Source: Symsagittifera roscoffensis (Eukaryota; Xenacoelomorpha; Acoela; Convolutidae). Taken from it: 64,000 nucleotides of DNA. Position numbers and translations under genes: made by a program. The stretch is taken from assembly GCF_963678635.1 (NCBI RefSeq), contig NC_087070.1:35219109-35283108 (forward strand). The letters are read 5' to 3'. Each line of letters begins with the position of its first letter. Within the stretch, counting starts at the first letter, position 1. Below the pieces are notes generated by a model. It did no database searches and had not been told where the DNA came from. It saw nothing but the letters and a program-made list of their open reading frames with translations. Below are positions 14,159-26,400 of this stretch, piece after piece.

Positions 14159-14283
14159 TCATTATTCATTAAGTCGTTAATCTTTGTTTATTTAATTTAT
14201 GTGAGGATAATCAAGTTGTCTAAAAATTTTGTATTTTAATTCAACTTAGTGTTTTCAGAGAATTGTTTTTGTGTTTCTCAAAG

Positions 14284-14658
14284 ATGTTGGCACAACACAC
14301 TTCTTCCAGCGCACCACTTGAAGATATAGAGCTGGAAGCAGACCCAGAGTCAGTGAATGTAAATCCAGAGGCACAACAGTCTTCTTCGAGCGCACCACTT
14401 GAAGACAGAGAGCTGAAGGCAGACCAAAAGGCAGTGAATATGAATCCAGATGCACAAAAGGCGTTTATGAGCACACACCTTCAAGACAGAGGGATGTACG
14501 CAGAGACGAAACGATCAGTCGTCGAAGTGTCCATTCTTCAACAAGAACGGGCTAAAAAGCACAAGGTCACCATATCAACAAGATCTAAGTCCAAGAAATC
14601 CACAAAGGCCAAAAATTCCACGAAATATGATAGAAAGATGGGACAAATATCAGATTAG
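14284..14658 (+). CDS. Array-unit ORF, one repeat shorter (124 aa)
   Basis: The layout matches the 149-aa form but one inner repeat is missing, so the frame is kept while the protein is shorter. The tail carries the rarer KKSTKAKNST variant, shared with the units at 149 and 15,917. This shows that inner-repeat copy number changes without loss of frame. Confidence 0.4.
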   Translation: MLAQHTSSSAPLEDIELEADPESVNVNPEAQQSSSSAPLEDRELKADQKAVNMNPDAQKAFMSTHLQDRGMYAETKRSVVEVSILQQERAKKHKVTISTRSKSKKSTKAKNSTKYDRKMGQISD

Positions 14659-15350
14659 TCATTAATCATTGAGTCGTTATTCTTTCTGTTTATTTAATTT
14701 AAGTGAAGATAATCAAGTTGTCCAAAATGTTTGCAATTTATTTCATCTTAATGTTTTCATATAATTGTTTTCGTGTTTCTCAAAGATGTTGAGACAACAC
14801 GCTTCTTCGAGCACACCACTTGAAGATATAGAGCTGGAAGCAGACCCAGAGGCAGTGACTGTAAATCCAGAGGCACAACAGTCTTCTTCGAGCGCACCAC
14901 TTGAATACAAAGAGCTAGACGCAGACCCAGAGGCAGTGAATCCAGATGTACAACAGGATAGTTCGAGCACACCACTTGAAGACAGAGCTGGAGGCAGACC
15001 AAAAGGCAGTGAATATGAATCCAGAGGCACAAAAAGCGTTTTTGAGCACATCCCTTCAAGACAGAGCAATGGACGCAGAGACGAAACCATCAGTCTTCGA
15101 AGCGTCCATTTTTCAACAAGAAAGGGCCTAAAAGCACAAGGTCACCATATCAACAAGATCTAAGTCCAAGAAGGCTAAAAAGTCCACGAAAGATGATAGA
15201 GAGGAGCGACAGATATCAGATTAGTCATTATTCATTGAGTCGTTAATCTTTCTGTTTATTTAATTTAAGTGAAGATAATCAAGTTGTCCAAAATGTTTGC
15301 AATTTATTTCATTTAATGTTTTCATAGAATTGTTTTCGTGTTTCTCAAAG

Positions 15351-15791
15351 ATGTTGAGACAACACGCTTCTTCGAGCACACCACTTGAAGATATAGAGCT
15401 GGAAGCAGACCCAGAGTCAGTGAGTGTAAATCCAGAGGCACAACAGTCTTCTTCGAGCGCACCACTTGAAGACAAAGAGCTAGATGCAGACCCAGAGGCA
15501 GTGAATCCAGATGTACAACAGGATACTTCGAGCAGACAACTTGAAGACAGAGAGCTGAAGGCAGACCAAAAGGCCGTGAATATGATTCCAGAGGCACAAA
15601 AGGCGTTTATAAGCACACACCTTCAAGACAGAGGGATGGACGCAGAGACGAAACCATCAGTCGTCGAAGCGTCCATTTTTCAACAAGAAAGGGCCAAAAA
15701 GCACAAGGTCACCATATCAACAAGATCTAAGTCCAAGAAGGCCAAAAAGTCCACGAAAGATGATAGAGAGGAGCGACAGATATCAGATTAG
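15351..15791 (+). CDS. Array-unit ORF, intact long form, chimeric start (146 aa)
   Basis: The start has the MLRQHASSSTPLED variant seen at 726 and 14,786, while the rest matches the unit at 13,718. The unit therefore looks like a recombinant between two unit types. It is open to the QISD end. Confidence 0.4.
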   Translation: MLRQHASSSTPLEDIELEADPESVSVNPEAQQSSSSAPLEDKELDADPEAVNPDVQQDTSSRQLEDRELKADQKAVNMIPEAQKAFISTHLQDRGMDAETKPSVVEASIFQQERAKKHKVTISTRSKSKKAKKSTKDDREERQISD

Positions 15792-15916
15792 TCATTATTC
15801 ATTAAGTCGTTAATCTTTGTTTATTTAATTTATGTGAGGATAATCAAGTTGTCTAAAATTTTTGTATTTTAATTCAACTTAGTGTTTTCAGAGAATTGTT
15901 TTTGTGTTTCTCAAAG

Positions 15917-16366
15917 ATGTTGGCACAACACACTTCTTCCAGCGCACCACTTGAAGATATAGAGCTGGAAGCAGACCCAGAGTCAGTGAATGTAAATCCA
16001 GAGGCACAACAGTCTTCTTCGAGCGCACCACTTGAAGACAAAGAGCTAGACGCAGACCCAGAGGCAGTGAATCCAGATGTACAACAGGATACTTCGAGCA
16101 CACAACTTGAAGACAGAGAGCTGAAGGCAGACCAAAAGGCAGTGAATATGAATCCAGATGCACAAAAGGCGTTTATGAGCACACACCTTCAAGACAGAGG
16201 GATGGACGCAGAGACGAAACGATCAGTCGTCGAAGTGTCCATTCTTCAACAAGAACGGGCTAAAAAGCACAAGGTCACCATATCAACAAGATCTAAGTCC
16301 AAGAAATCCACAAAGGCCAAAAATTCCATGAAATATGATAGAAAGATGGGACAAATATCAGATTAG
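15917..16366 (+). CDS. Array-unit ORF, second-block copy of the 149-aa form
   Basis: This is the higher-order counterpart of the frame at 149-598 (offset 15,768) and encodes the same 149-aa product as far as can be read by eye. The following unit (ATG 16,494, open to 16,877) and its counterpart (726-1,109) switch to another open frame in their second half, giving a Gly/Arg/Ser-rich end. Confidence 0.42.
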   Translation: MLAQHTSSSAPLEDIELEADPESVNVNPEAQQSSSSAPLEDKELDADPEAVNPDVQQDTSSTQLEDRELKADQKAVNMNPDAQKAFMSTHLQDRGMDAETKRSVVEVSILQQERAKKHKVTISTRSKSKKSTKAKNSMKYDRKMGQISD

Positions 16367-19300
16367 TCATTAATCATTGAGTCGTTATTCTTTCTGTTTA
16401 TTTAATTTAAGTGAAGATAATCAAGTTGTCCAAAATGTTTGCAATTTATTTCATCTTAATGTTTTCATAGAATTGTTTTCGTGTTTCTCAAAGATGTTGA
16501 GACAACACGCTTCTTCGAGCACACCACTTGAAGATATAGAGCTGGAAGCAGACCCAGAGGCAGTGACTGTAAATCCAGAGGCACAACAGTCTTCTTCGAG
16601 CGCACCACTTGAATACAAAGAGCTAGACGCAGACCCAGAGGCAGTGACAGTGAATCCAGATGTACAACAGGATAGTTCGAGCACACCACTTGAAGAGAGA
16701 GCTGGAGGCAGACCAAAAGGCAGTGAATATGAATCCAGAGGCACAAAAAGCGTTTTTGAGCACATCCCTTCAAGACAGAGCAATGGACGCAGAGACGAAA
16801 CCATCAGTCTTCGAAGCGTCCATTTTTCAACAAGAAAGGGCCTAAAAGCACAAGGTCACCATATCAACAAGATCTAAGTCCAAGAAGGCTAAAAAGTCCA
16901 CGAAAGATGATAGAGAGGAGCGACAGATATCAGATTAGTCATTATTCATTGAGTCGTTAATCTTTCTGTTCGTTTAATTTATGTGAAGATAATCAAGTTG
17001 TCTAAAATTTTTGTATTTTAATTCAACTTAGTGTTTTCAGAGAATTGTCTTTGTGTTTCTCAAAGATGTTGGCACAACACACTTTTTCGAGCGCACCACT
17101 TGAAGATATAGAGCTGGAAGCAGACCCAGAGTCAGTGAGTGTAAATCCAGAGGCACAACAGTCTTCTTCGAGCGCACCACTTGAAGACAGATAGCTGTAA
17201 GCAGAACCAGAGGCAGTGTCTGTAAATCCAGAGGCATAACATTCTTCTTCGAGCGCACCACTTGAAGACAGAGCTAGACTCAGACCCAGAGGCAGTGACA
17301 GTGAATCCAGATCTACAACAGGATACTTCGAGCACACCACTTGAAGACAGAGCTGGAGGCAAACCTAAAGGCAGTGATTATGATTCCAGAGGCACAAAAA
17401 GCGTTTTTGAGCACATCCCTTCAAGACAGAGGCATGGACGCGGAGACGAAACCATCAGTCTTCGAAGCGTCCATTTTTCAACAAGAAAGTGCTAAAAAAG
17501 CACAAGGACGCCATATCAACAAGATCTAAGTCCAAGAAGGCCAAAAGGTACACGAAACAGGATAGAGAGGAGCGACAGATATTACATTAGTAATTATTCA
17601 TTGAGTCGTTAATCCTTCTGTTTATTTAATATATGTGAAGATAATCAAGTTCTCTAAAAAATTTGTATTTTAATTCAACTTAGTGTTTTCAGAGAATTGT
17701 TTTTGTGTTTCTCAAAGATGTTGGCACAACACGCTTCTTCGAGCGCACCACTTGAAGACAGAGAGCTGTCAGCAGACCCAGAGGCAGTGTCTGTAAATCC
17801 AGAGGCATAACATTCTTCTTCGAGCGCACCACTTGAAGACAAAGAGCTAGACTCAGACCCAGAGGCAGTGAATCCAGATCTACAACAAGATACTTCGAGC
17901 ACACCACTTGAAGACAGAGCTGGAGGCAGACCAAAAGGCAGTGAATATGAATCCAGAGGCACAAAAAGGCGTTTTAGAGCACACCCCTTCAAGACAGAGG
18001 GATGGACGCAGAGACGAAACCATCAACCTTCGAAGCGTCCATTTTTCAACAAGAAAGGGCTAAAAAGCACAAGTTCACCATATCAACAAGATCTAAGTTC
18101 AAGAAGGCCAAAAAGTACACGAAAGAGGATAGAGAGGAGCGACAGATATCAGATTAGTCATCATTCATTGAGTCATTAATCCTTCTGTTTATTTAATTTA
18201 TGTGAAGATAATCAAGTTGTCTAAAAATTTTGTATTTTATTTCAACTTAGTGTTTTCAGAGAATTGTTTTTGTCTTTCTCAAATATGTTGGCATAACACG
18301 CGCTTCTTCGAGCGCACCACTTGAAGACAGAGAGCTGTAAGCAGACCCAGAGGCAGTGTCTGTAAATCCAGAGGCATAACATTCTTCTTCGAGCGCACCA
18401 CTTGAAGACAAAGAGCTCGACTCAGACCCAGAGGCAGTGACAGTGAATACAAATCTACAACAAGATACTTCGAGCACACCACTTGAAGACAGAGAGGTGG
18501 AGGCAGACCAAAAGGCAGTGAAATGAATCCAGAGGCACAAAAAGGCGTTTGAGAGCACACCCCTTCAAGACAGAGCGATGGACGCAGAGACGAAACCATC
18601 AACCTTCGAAGCGTCCATTTTTCAACAAGAAAGGGCTAAAAAGCACAAGTTCACCATATCAACAAGATCTAAGTTCAATAAGGCCAAAAAGTACACGAAA
18701 GAGGATAGAGAGGAGCGACAGATATCAGATTAGTCATCATTCATTGAGTCATTAATCCTTCTGTTTATTTAATTTATGTGAAGATAATCAAGTTGTCTAA
18801 AAATTTTGTATTTTATTTCAACTTAGTGTTTTCAGAGAATTGTTTTTGTCTTTCTCAAATATGTTGGCATAACACGCGCTTCTTCGAGCGCACCACTTGA
18901 AGACAGAGAGCTGTAAGCAGACCCAGAGGCAGTGTCTGTAAATCCAGAGGCATAACATTCTTCTTCGAGCGCACCACTTGAAGACAAAGAGCTCGACTCA
19001 GACCCAGAGGCAGTGACAGTGAATACAAATCTACAACAAGATACTTCGAGCACACCACTTGAAGACAGAGAGGTGGAGGCAGACCAAAAGGCAGTGAAAT
19101 GAATCCAGAGGCACAAAAAGGCGTTTTAGAGCACACCCCTTCAAGACAGAGGGATGGACGCAGAGACGAAACCATCAGTCGTCGAAGCGTCCATTTTTCA
19201 ACAAGAAAGTGCTAAAAAAGCACAAGGACGCCATATCAACAAGATCTAAGTCCAAGAAGGCCAAAAGATACACGAAACAGGATAGAGAGGAGCGACAGAT

Positions 19301-20588
19301 ATTACATTAGTAATTATTCATTGAGTCGTTAATCCTTCTGTTTATTTAATTTATGTGAAGATAATCAAGTTCTCTAAAAAAATTGTATTTTAATTCAACT
19401 TAGTGTTTTCAGAGAATTGTTTTTGTGTTTCTCAAAGATGTTGGCACAACACGCTTCTTCGAGCGCACCACTTGAAGATAGAGAGCTGTCAGCAGACCCA
19501 GAGGCAGTGTCTGTAAATCCAGAGGCATAACATTCTTCTTCGAGCGCACCACTTGAAGACAAAGAGCTAGACTCAGACCCAGAGGCAGTGAATCCAGATC
19601 TACAACAAGATAGTTCGAGCACACCACTTGAACACAGAGCTGGAGGCAGACCAAAAGGCAGTGAATATGAATCTAGAGGCACAAAAAGGCGTTTTAGAGC
19701 ACACCCCTTCAAGACAGAGGGATGGACGCAGAGACGAAACCATCAACCTTCGAAGCGTCCATTTTTCAACAAGAAAGGGCTAAAAAGCACAAGTTCACCA
19801 TATCAACAAGATCTAAGTTCAAGAAGGCCAAAAAGTACACGAAAGAGGATAGAGAGGAGCGACAGATATCAGATTAGTCATCATTCATTGAGTCATTAAT
19901 CCTTCTGTTTATTTAATTTATGTGAAGATAATCAAGTTGTCTAAAAATTTTGTATTTTATTTCAACTTAGTGTTTTCAGAGAATTGTTTTTGTCTTTCTC
20001 AAATATGTTGGCATAACACGCGCTTCTTCGAGCGCACCACTTGAAGACAGAGAACTGTAAGCAGACCCAGAGGCAGTGTCTGTAAATCCAGAGGCATAAC
20101 ATTCTTCTTCGAGCGCACCACTTGAAGACAAAGAGCTCGACTCAGACCCAGAGGCAGTGACAGTGAATACAAATCTAAAACAAGATACTTCGAGCACACC
20201 ACTTGAAGACAGAGAGGTGGAGGCAGACCAAAAGGCAGTGAAATGAATCCAGAGGCACAAAAGGCGTTTTTGAGCACACCCCTTCAAGATAGAGGGATGG
20301 ACGCAGAGACGAAACCAACAGTCGTCGAAGTGTCCATTTTTCAACAAGAAAGGGCTAAAAAGCACAAGGTCACTATATCAACAAGATCTAAGTCCAAGAA
20401 ATTCAAAAAGACCAAAAAGTCCACGAAAGATGATAGACAGGAGGGACAAATCTCAGATTAGTCATTAATCATTGAGTCGTTAATCTTTCTGTTTATTTAA
20501 TTTAAGTGGAGATAATCAAGTTGTCTAAATTTTTTTAAATTTAATTCAACTTAGTGTTTTCATAGAATTGTTTTATTGTCTCTTAAAG

Positions 20589-20882
20589 ATGTTGGCACAA
20601 CACGCTTCTTCGAGTGCACCACTTGAAGATATAGAGCTGGAGGTAGACCAAAAGGCAGTGAATATGAATCCAGAGGCACAAAAGGCGTATTTGAGCACAC
20701 CCCTTCAAGACAGAGGGATGGACGGAGAGACGAAACCATCAGTCGTCGAAGTGTCCATTTTTCAACCAGAAAGGGCTAAAAAGCACAAGGTCACCATATC
20801 AACAAGATCTAAGTCCAAGAAATTCAAAAAGACCAAAAAGTCCACGAAAGATGATAGACAGGAGGGACAAATCTCAGATTAG
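20589..20882 (+). CDS. Array-unit ORF, short form (97 aa), second-block copy
   Basis: This is the counterpart of the 97-aa frame at 4,820 in the duplicated block. It encodes the same layout of two acidic repeats plus a Lys-rich tail. Its spacer has an altered T-run before the acceptor-like site. Function is unknown. Confidence 0.38.
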   Translation: MLAQHASSSAPLEDIELEVDQKAVNMNPEAQKAYLSTPLQDRGMDGETKPSVVEVSIFQPERAKKHKVTISTRSKSKKFKKTKKSTKDDRQEGQISD

Positions 20883-23161
20883 TCATTAATCATTGAGTCG
20901 TTAATCTTTCTGTTTATTTAATTTAAGTGGAGATAATCAAGCTGTCTAAAATTTTTGTAATTTAATTCAACTTAGTGTTTTCATAGAATTGTTTTATTGT
21001 CTCTTAAAGATGTTGGCACAACACGCTTCTTCGAGTGCACCACTTGAAGCTAGAGAGCTGGAGGTAGACCAAAAGGCAGTGAATATGAATCCAGAGGCAC
21101 AAAAGGCGTTTTTGAGCACACCCCTTCAAGACAGGGATGGACGCAGAGACGAAACCATCAGTCGTCGAAGTGTCCATTTTTCAACCAGAAAGGGCTAAAA
21201 AGCACAAGGTCACCATATCAACAAGATCTAAGTCCAAGAAATCCAAATAGTCCACGAAAGATGATAGAGAGGAGGGACAAATATCAGATTAGTCATTAAT
21301 CATTGAGTCGTTAATCCTTCTGTTTATTTAATTTATGTGAAGATAATCAAGTTCTCTAAAATTTTTGTATTTTAATTCAATTTAGTGTTTTCAGAGAATT
21401 GTTTTTGTGTTTCTCAAAGATGTTGGCACAACACGCTTCTTCGAGCGCACCACTTGAAGACAGAGAGCTGTCAGCCGACCCAGAGGCAGTGTCTGTAAAT
21501 CCAGAGGCATAACAATCTTCTTCGAGCGCACCACTTGAAGACAAAGAGCTAGACTCAGACCCAGAGGCAGTGACAGTGAATCCAGATCTACAACAAGATA
21601 CTTCGAGTGCACCACTTGAAGATATAGAGCTGGAGGTAGACCAAAAGGCAGTGAATATGAATCCAGAGGCACAAAAGGCGTTTTTGAGCACACCCCTTCA
21701 AGACAGAGGGATGGAAGGAGAGACGAAACCATCAGTCGTCGAAGTGTCCATTTTTCAACCAGAAAGGGCTAAAAAGCACAAGGTCACCATATCAACAAGA
21801 TCTAAGTCCAAGAAATTCAAAAAGACCAAAAAGTCCACGAAAGATGATAGACAGGAGGGACAAATCTCAGATTAGTCATTAATCATTGAGTCGTTAATCC
21901 TTCTGTTTATTTAATTTATGTGAAGATAATCAAGTTCTCTAAAATTTTTGTATTTTAATTCAACTTAGTGTTTTCAGAGAATTGTTTTTGTGTTTCTCAA
22001 AGATGTTGGCACAACACGCTTCTTCGAGCGCACCACTTGAAGACAGAGAGCTGTCAGCCGACCCAGAGGCAGTGTCTGTAAATCCAGAGGCATAACAATC
22101 TTCTTCGAGCGCACCACTTGAAGACAAAGAGCTAGACTCAGACCCAGAGGCAGTGACAGTGAATACAAATCTACAACAAGATACTTCGAGCACACCACTT
22201 GAAGACAGAGAGGTGGAGGCAGACCAAAAGGCAGTGAAATGAATCCAGAGGCACAAAAAGGCGTTTTAGAGCACACCCCTTCAAGACAGAGGGATGGACG
22301 CAGAGACGAAACCATCAGTCGTCGAAGCGTCCATTTTTCAACAAGAAAGTGCTAAAAAAGCACAAGGACGCCATATCAACAAGATCTAAGTCCAAGAAGG
22401 CCAAAAGATACACGAAACAGGATAGAGAGGAGCGACAGATATTACATTAGTAATTATTCATTGAGTCGTTAATCCTTCTGTTTATTTAATTTATGTGAAG
22501 ATAATCAAGTTGTCTAAAAATTTTGTATTTTATTTCAACTTAGTGTTTTCAGAGAATTGTTTTTGTCTTTCTCAAATATGTTGGCATAACACGCGCTTCT
22601 TCGAGCGCACCACTTGAAGACAGAGAACTGTAAGCAGACCCAGAGGCAGTGTCTGTAAATCCAGAGGCATAACATTCTTCTTCGAGCGCACCACTTGAAG
22701 ACAAAGAGCTCGACTCAGACCCAGAGGCAGTGACAGTGAATACAAATCTAAAACAAGATACTTCGAGCACACCACTTGAAGACAGAGAGGTGGAGGCAGA
22801 CCAAAAGGCAGTGAAATGAATCCAGAGGCACAAAAGGCGTTTTTGAGCACACCCCTTCAAGATAGAGGGATGGACGCAGAGACGAAACCAACAGTCGTCG
22901 AAGTGTCCATTTTTCAACAAGAAAGGGCTAAAAAGCACAAGGTCACTATATCAACAAGATCTAAGTCCAAGAAATTCAAAAAGACCAAAAAGTCCACGAA
23001 AGATGATAGACAGGAGGGACAAATCTCAGATTAGTCATTAATCATTGAGTCGTTAATCTTTCTGTTTATTTAATTTAAGTGGAGATAATCAAGTTGTCTA
23101 AATTTTTTTAAATTTAATTCAACTTAGTGTTTTCATAGAATTGTTTTATTGTCTCTTAAAG

Positions 23162-23455
23162 ATGTTGGCACAACACGCTTCTTCGAGTGCACCACTTGAA
23201 GATATAGAGCTGGAGGTAGACCAAAAGGCAGTGAATATGAATCCAGAGGCACAAAAGGCGTATTTGAGCACACCCCTTCAAGACAGAGGGATGGACGGAG
23301 AGACGAAACCATCAGTCGTCGAAGTGTCCATTTTTCAACCAGAAAGGGCTAAAAAGCACAAGGTCACCATATCAACAAGATCTAAGTCCAAGAAATTCAA
23401 AAAGACCAAAAAGTCCACGAAAGATGATAGACAGGAGGGACAAATCTCAGATTAG
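23162..23455 (+). CDS. Array-unit ORF, short form (97 aa), local duplicate
   Basis: This copy of the 20,589 frame comes from the ~2,573-bp internal duplication. It is open over the same length and has no recognisable domain. Confidence 0.38.
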   Translation: MLAQHASSSAPLEDIELEVDQKAVNMNPEAQKAYLSTPLQDRGMDGETKPSVVEVSIFQPERAKKHKVTISTRSKSKKFKKTKKSTKDDRQEGQISD

Positions 23456-26400
23456 TCATTAATCATTGAGTCGTTAATCTTTCTGTTTATTTAATTTAAG
23501 TGGAGATAATCAAGCTGTCTAAAATTTTTGTAATTTAATTCAACTTAGTGTTTTCATAGAATTGTTTTATTGTCTCTTAAAGATGTTGGCACAACACGCT
23601 TCTTCGAGTGCACCACTTGAAGCTAGAGAGCTGGAGGTAGACCAAAAGGCAGTGAATATGAATCCAGAGGCACAAAAGGCGTTTTTGAGCACACCCCTTC
23701 AAGACAGGGATGGACGCAGAGACGAAACCATCAGTCGTCGAAGTGTCCATTTTTCAACCAGAAAGGGCTAAAAAGCACAAGGTCACCATATCAACAAGAT
23801 CTAAGTCCAAGAAATCCAAATAGTCCACGAAAGATGATAGAGAGGAGGGACAAATATCAGATTAGTCATTAATCATTGAGTCGTTAATCCTTCTGTTTAT
23901 TTAATTTATGTGAAGATAATCAAGTTCTCTAAAATTTTTGTATTTTAATTCAACTTAGTGTTTTCAGAGAATTGTTTTTGTGTTTCTCAAAGATGTTGGC
24001 ACAACACGCTTCTTCGAGCGCACCACTTGAAGACAGAGAGCTGTCAGCCGACCCAGAGGCAGTGTCTGTAAATCCAGAGGCATAACAATCTTCTTCGAGC
24101 GCACCACTTGAAGACAAAGAGCTAGACTCAGACCCAGAGGCAGTGACAGTGAATCCAGATCTACAACAAGATACTTCGAGTGCACCACTTGAAGATATAG
24201 AGCTGGAGGTAGACCAAAAGGCAGTGAATATGAATCCAGAGGCACAAAAGGCGTTTTTGAGCACACCCCTTCAAGACAGAGGGATGGACGGAGAGACGAA
24301 ACCATCAGTCGTCGAAGTGTCCATTTTTCAACCAGAAAGGGCTAAAAAGCACAAGGTCACCATATCAACAAGATCTAAGTCCAAGAAATTCAAAAAGACC
24401 AAAAAGTCCACGAAAGATGATAGACAGGAGGGACAAATCTCAGATTAGTCATTAATCATTGAGTCGTTAATCTTTCTGTTTATTTAATTTAAGTGGAGAT
24501 AATCAAGCTGTCTAAAATTTTTGTAATTTAATTCAACTTAGTGTTTTCATAGAATTGTTTTATTGTCTCTTAAAGATGTTGGCACAACACGCTTCTTCGA
24601 GTGCACCACTTGAAGATAGAGAGCTGGAGGTAGACCAAAAGGCAGTGAATATGAATCCAGAGGCACAAAAGGCGTTTTTGAGCACACCCCTTCAAGACAG
24701 AGGGATGGACGCAGAGACGAAACCATCAGTCGTCGAAGTGTCCATTTTTCAACCAGAAAGGGCTAAAAAGCACAAGGTCACCATATCAACAAGATCTAAG
24801 TCCAAGAAATCCAAATAGTCCACGAAAGATGATAGAGAGGAGGGACAAATATCAGATTAGTCATTAATCATTGAGTCGTTAATCCTTCTGTTTATTTAAT
24901 TTATGTGAAGATAATCAAGTTCTCTAAAATTTTTGTATTTTAATTCAACTTAGTGTTTTCAGAGAATTGTTTTTGTGTTTCTCAAAGATGTTGGCACAAC
25001 ACGCTTCTTCGAGCGCACCACTTGAAGACAGAGAGCTGTCAGCCGACCCAGAGGCAGTGTCTGTAAATCCAGAGGCATAACAATCTTCTTCGAGCGCACC
25101 ACTTGAAGACAAAGAGCTAGACTCAGACCCAGAGGCAGTGACAGTGAATCCAGATCTACAACAAGATACTTCGAGCACACCACTTGAAGACAGAGCTGGA
25201 GGCAGACCAAAAGGCAGTGAATATGAATCCAGAGGCACAAAACTGCTTTTTAGAGCACACCCCTTCAAGACAGAGGGATGGACGCAGAGACGAAACCATC
25301 AACCTTCGAAGCGTCCATTTTTCAACAAGAAAGGGCTAAAAAGCACAAGTTCATCATATCAACAAGATCTAAGTCCAAGAAGGCCAAAAAGTACACGAAA
25401 GAGGATAGAGAGGACCGACAGATATCAGATTAGTCATTATTCATTGATTCATTAAGCCTTCTGTTTATTTAATTTATGTGAAGATAATCAAGTTGTCTAA
25501 AATTTTTGTATTTAAATTCAACTTGTTGTTTTCAGAGAATTGTTTTTGTTTTTCTCAAATATGTTGGCACAACACGCTTCTTCGAGCGCACCACTTGAAG
25601 ACAGAGAGCTGTAAGCAGACCCAGAGGCAGTGTCTGTAAATCCATAGGCATAACATTCTTCTTCGAGCGCACCACTTGAAGACAAAGAGCTCGACTCAGA
25701 CCCAGAGGCAGTGAATACAGATCTACAACAAGATACTTCGAGCACACCACTTGAAGACAGAGAACTGGAGGCAGATCAAAAGGCAGTGAAATGAATCCAG
25801 AGGCACAAAAGGCGTTTTTGAGCACACCCCTTCAAGATAGAGGGATGGACGCAGAGACGAAACCATCAGTCGTCGAAGTGTCCATTTTTCAACAAGAAAA
25901 GGCTAAAAAGCACAAGGTCACCATATCAACAAGATCTAAGTCCAAGAAATCCAAAAAGACCAAACAGTCCACGAAAGATGATAGACAGGAGGCACAAATA
26001 TCAGATTAGTCATTAATCATTGAGTCGTTAATCTTTCTGTTTATTTAATTTAAGTGGAGATAATCAAGTTGTCTCAAATTTTTGTAATTTAATTCAACTT
26101 AGTGTTTTCATAGAATTGTTTTATTGTTTCTTAGAGATGTTGGCACAACACGCTTCTTTGAGCGCAATACTTGAAGATAGAGAGCTGGAGGTAGACCAAA
26201 AGGCAGTGAATATGAATCCAGAGGCACAAAAGGCGTTTTTGAGCGCACCCCATCAAGACAGAGGGATGGACGCAGAGACGAAACCATCAGTCGTCGAAGT
26301 GTCCATTTTTCAACACAAGGGCTAAAAAGCACAAGGTCACCATATCAACAAGATCTAAGTCCAAGAAATCCAAATAGTCCACGAAAGATGATAGAGAGGA

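Larger units (their letters stand above)
1..15768 (+). repeat. Higher-order repeat block, copy 1
   Basis: Landmarks in this block recur in the same order in the next block at a nearly constant offset: +15,767 to +15,769 up to about position 6,100, then +18,342 to +18,348 up to about 10,720 because of an extra duplication in the second block. Even rare unit variants recur, such as the unit beginning ATGTTGAGACAACAC at 726 and 16,494. The block therefore arose by duplication of a many-unit segment rather than by independent unit expansion. Confidence 0.85.
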
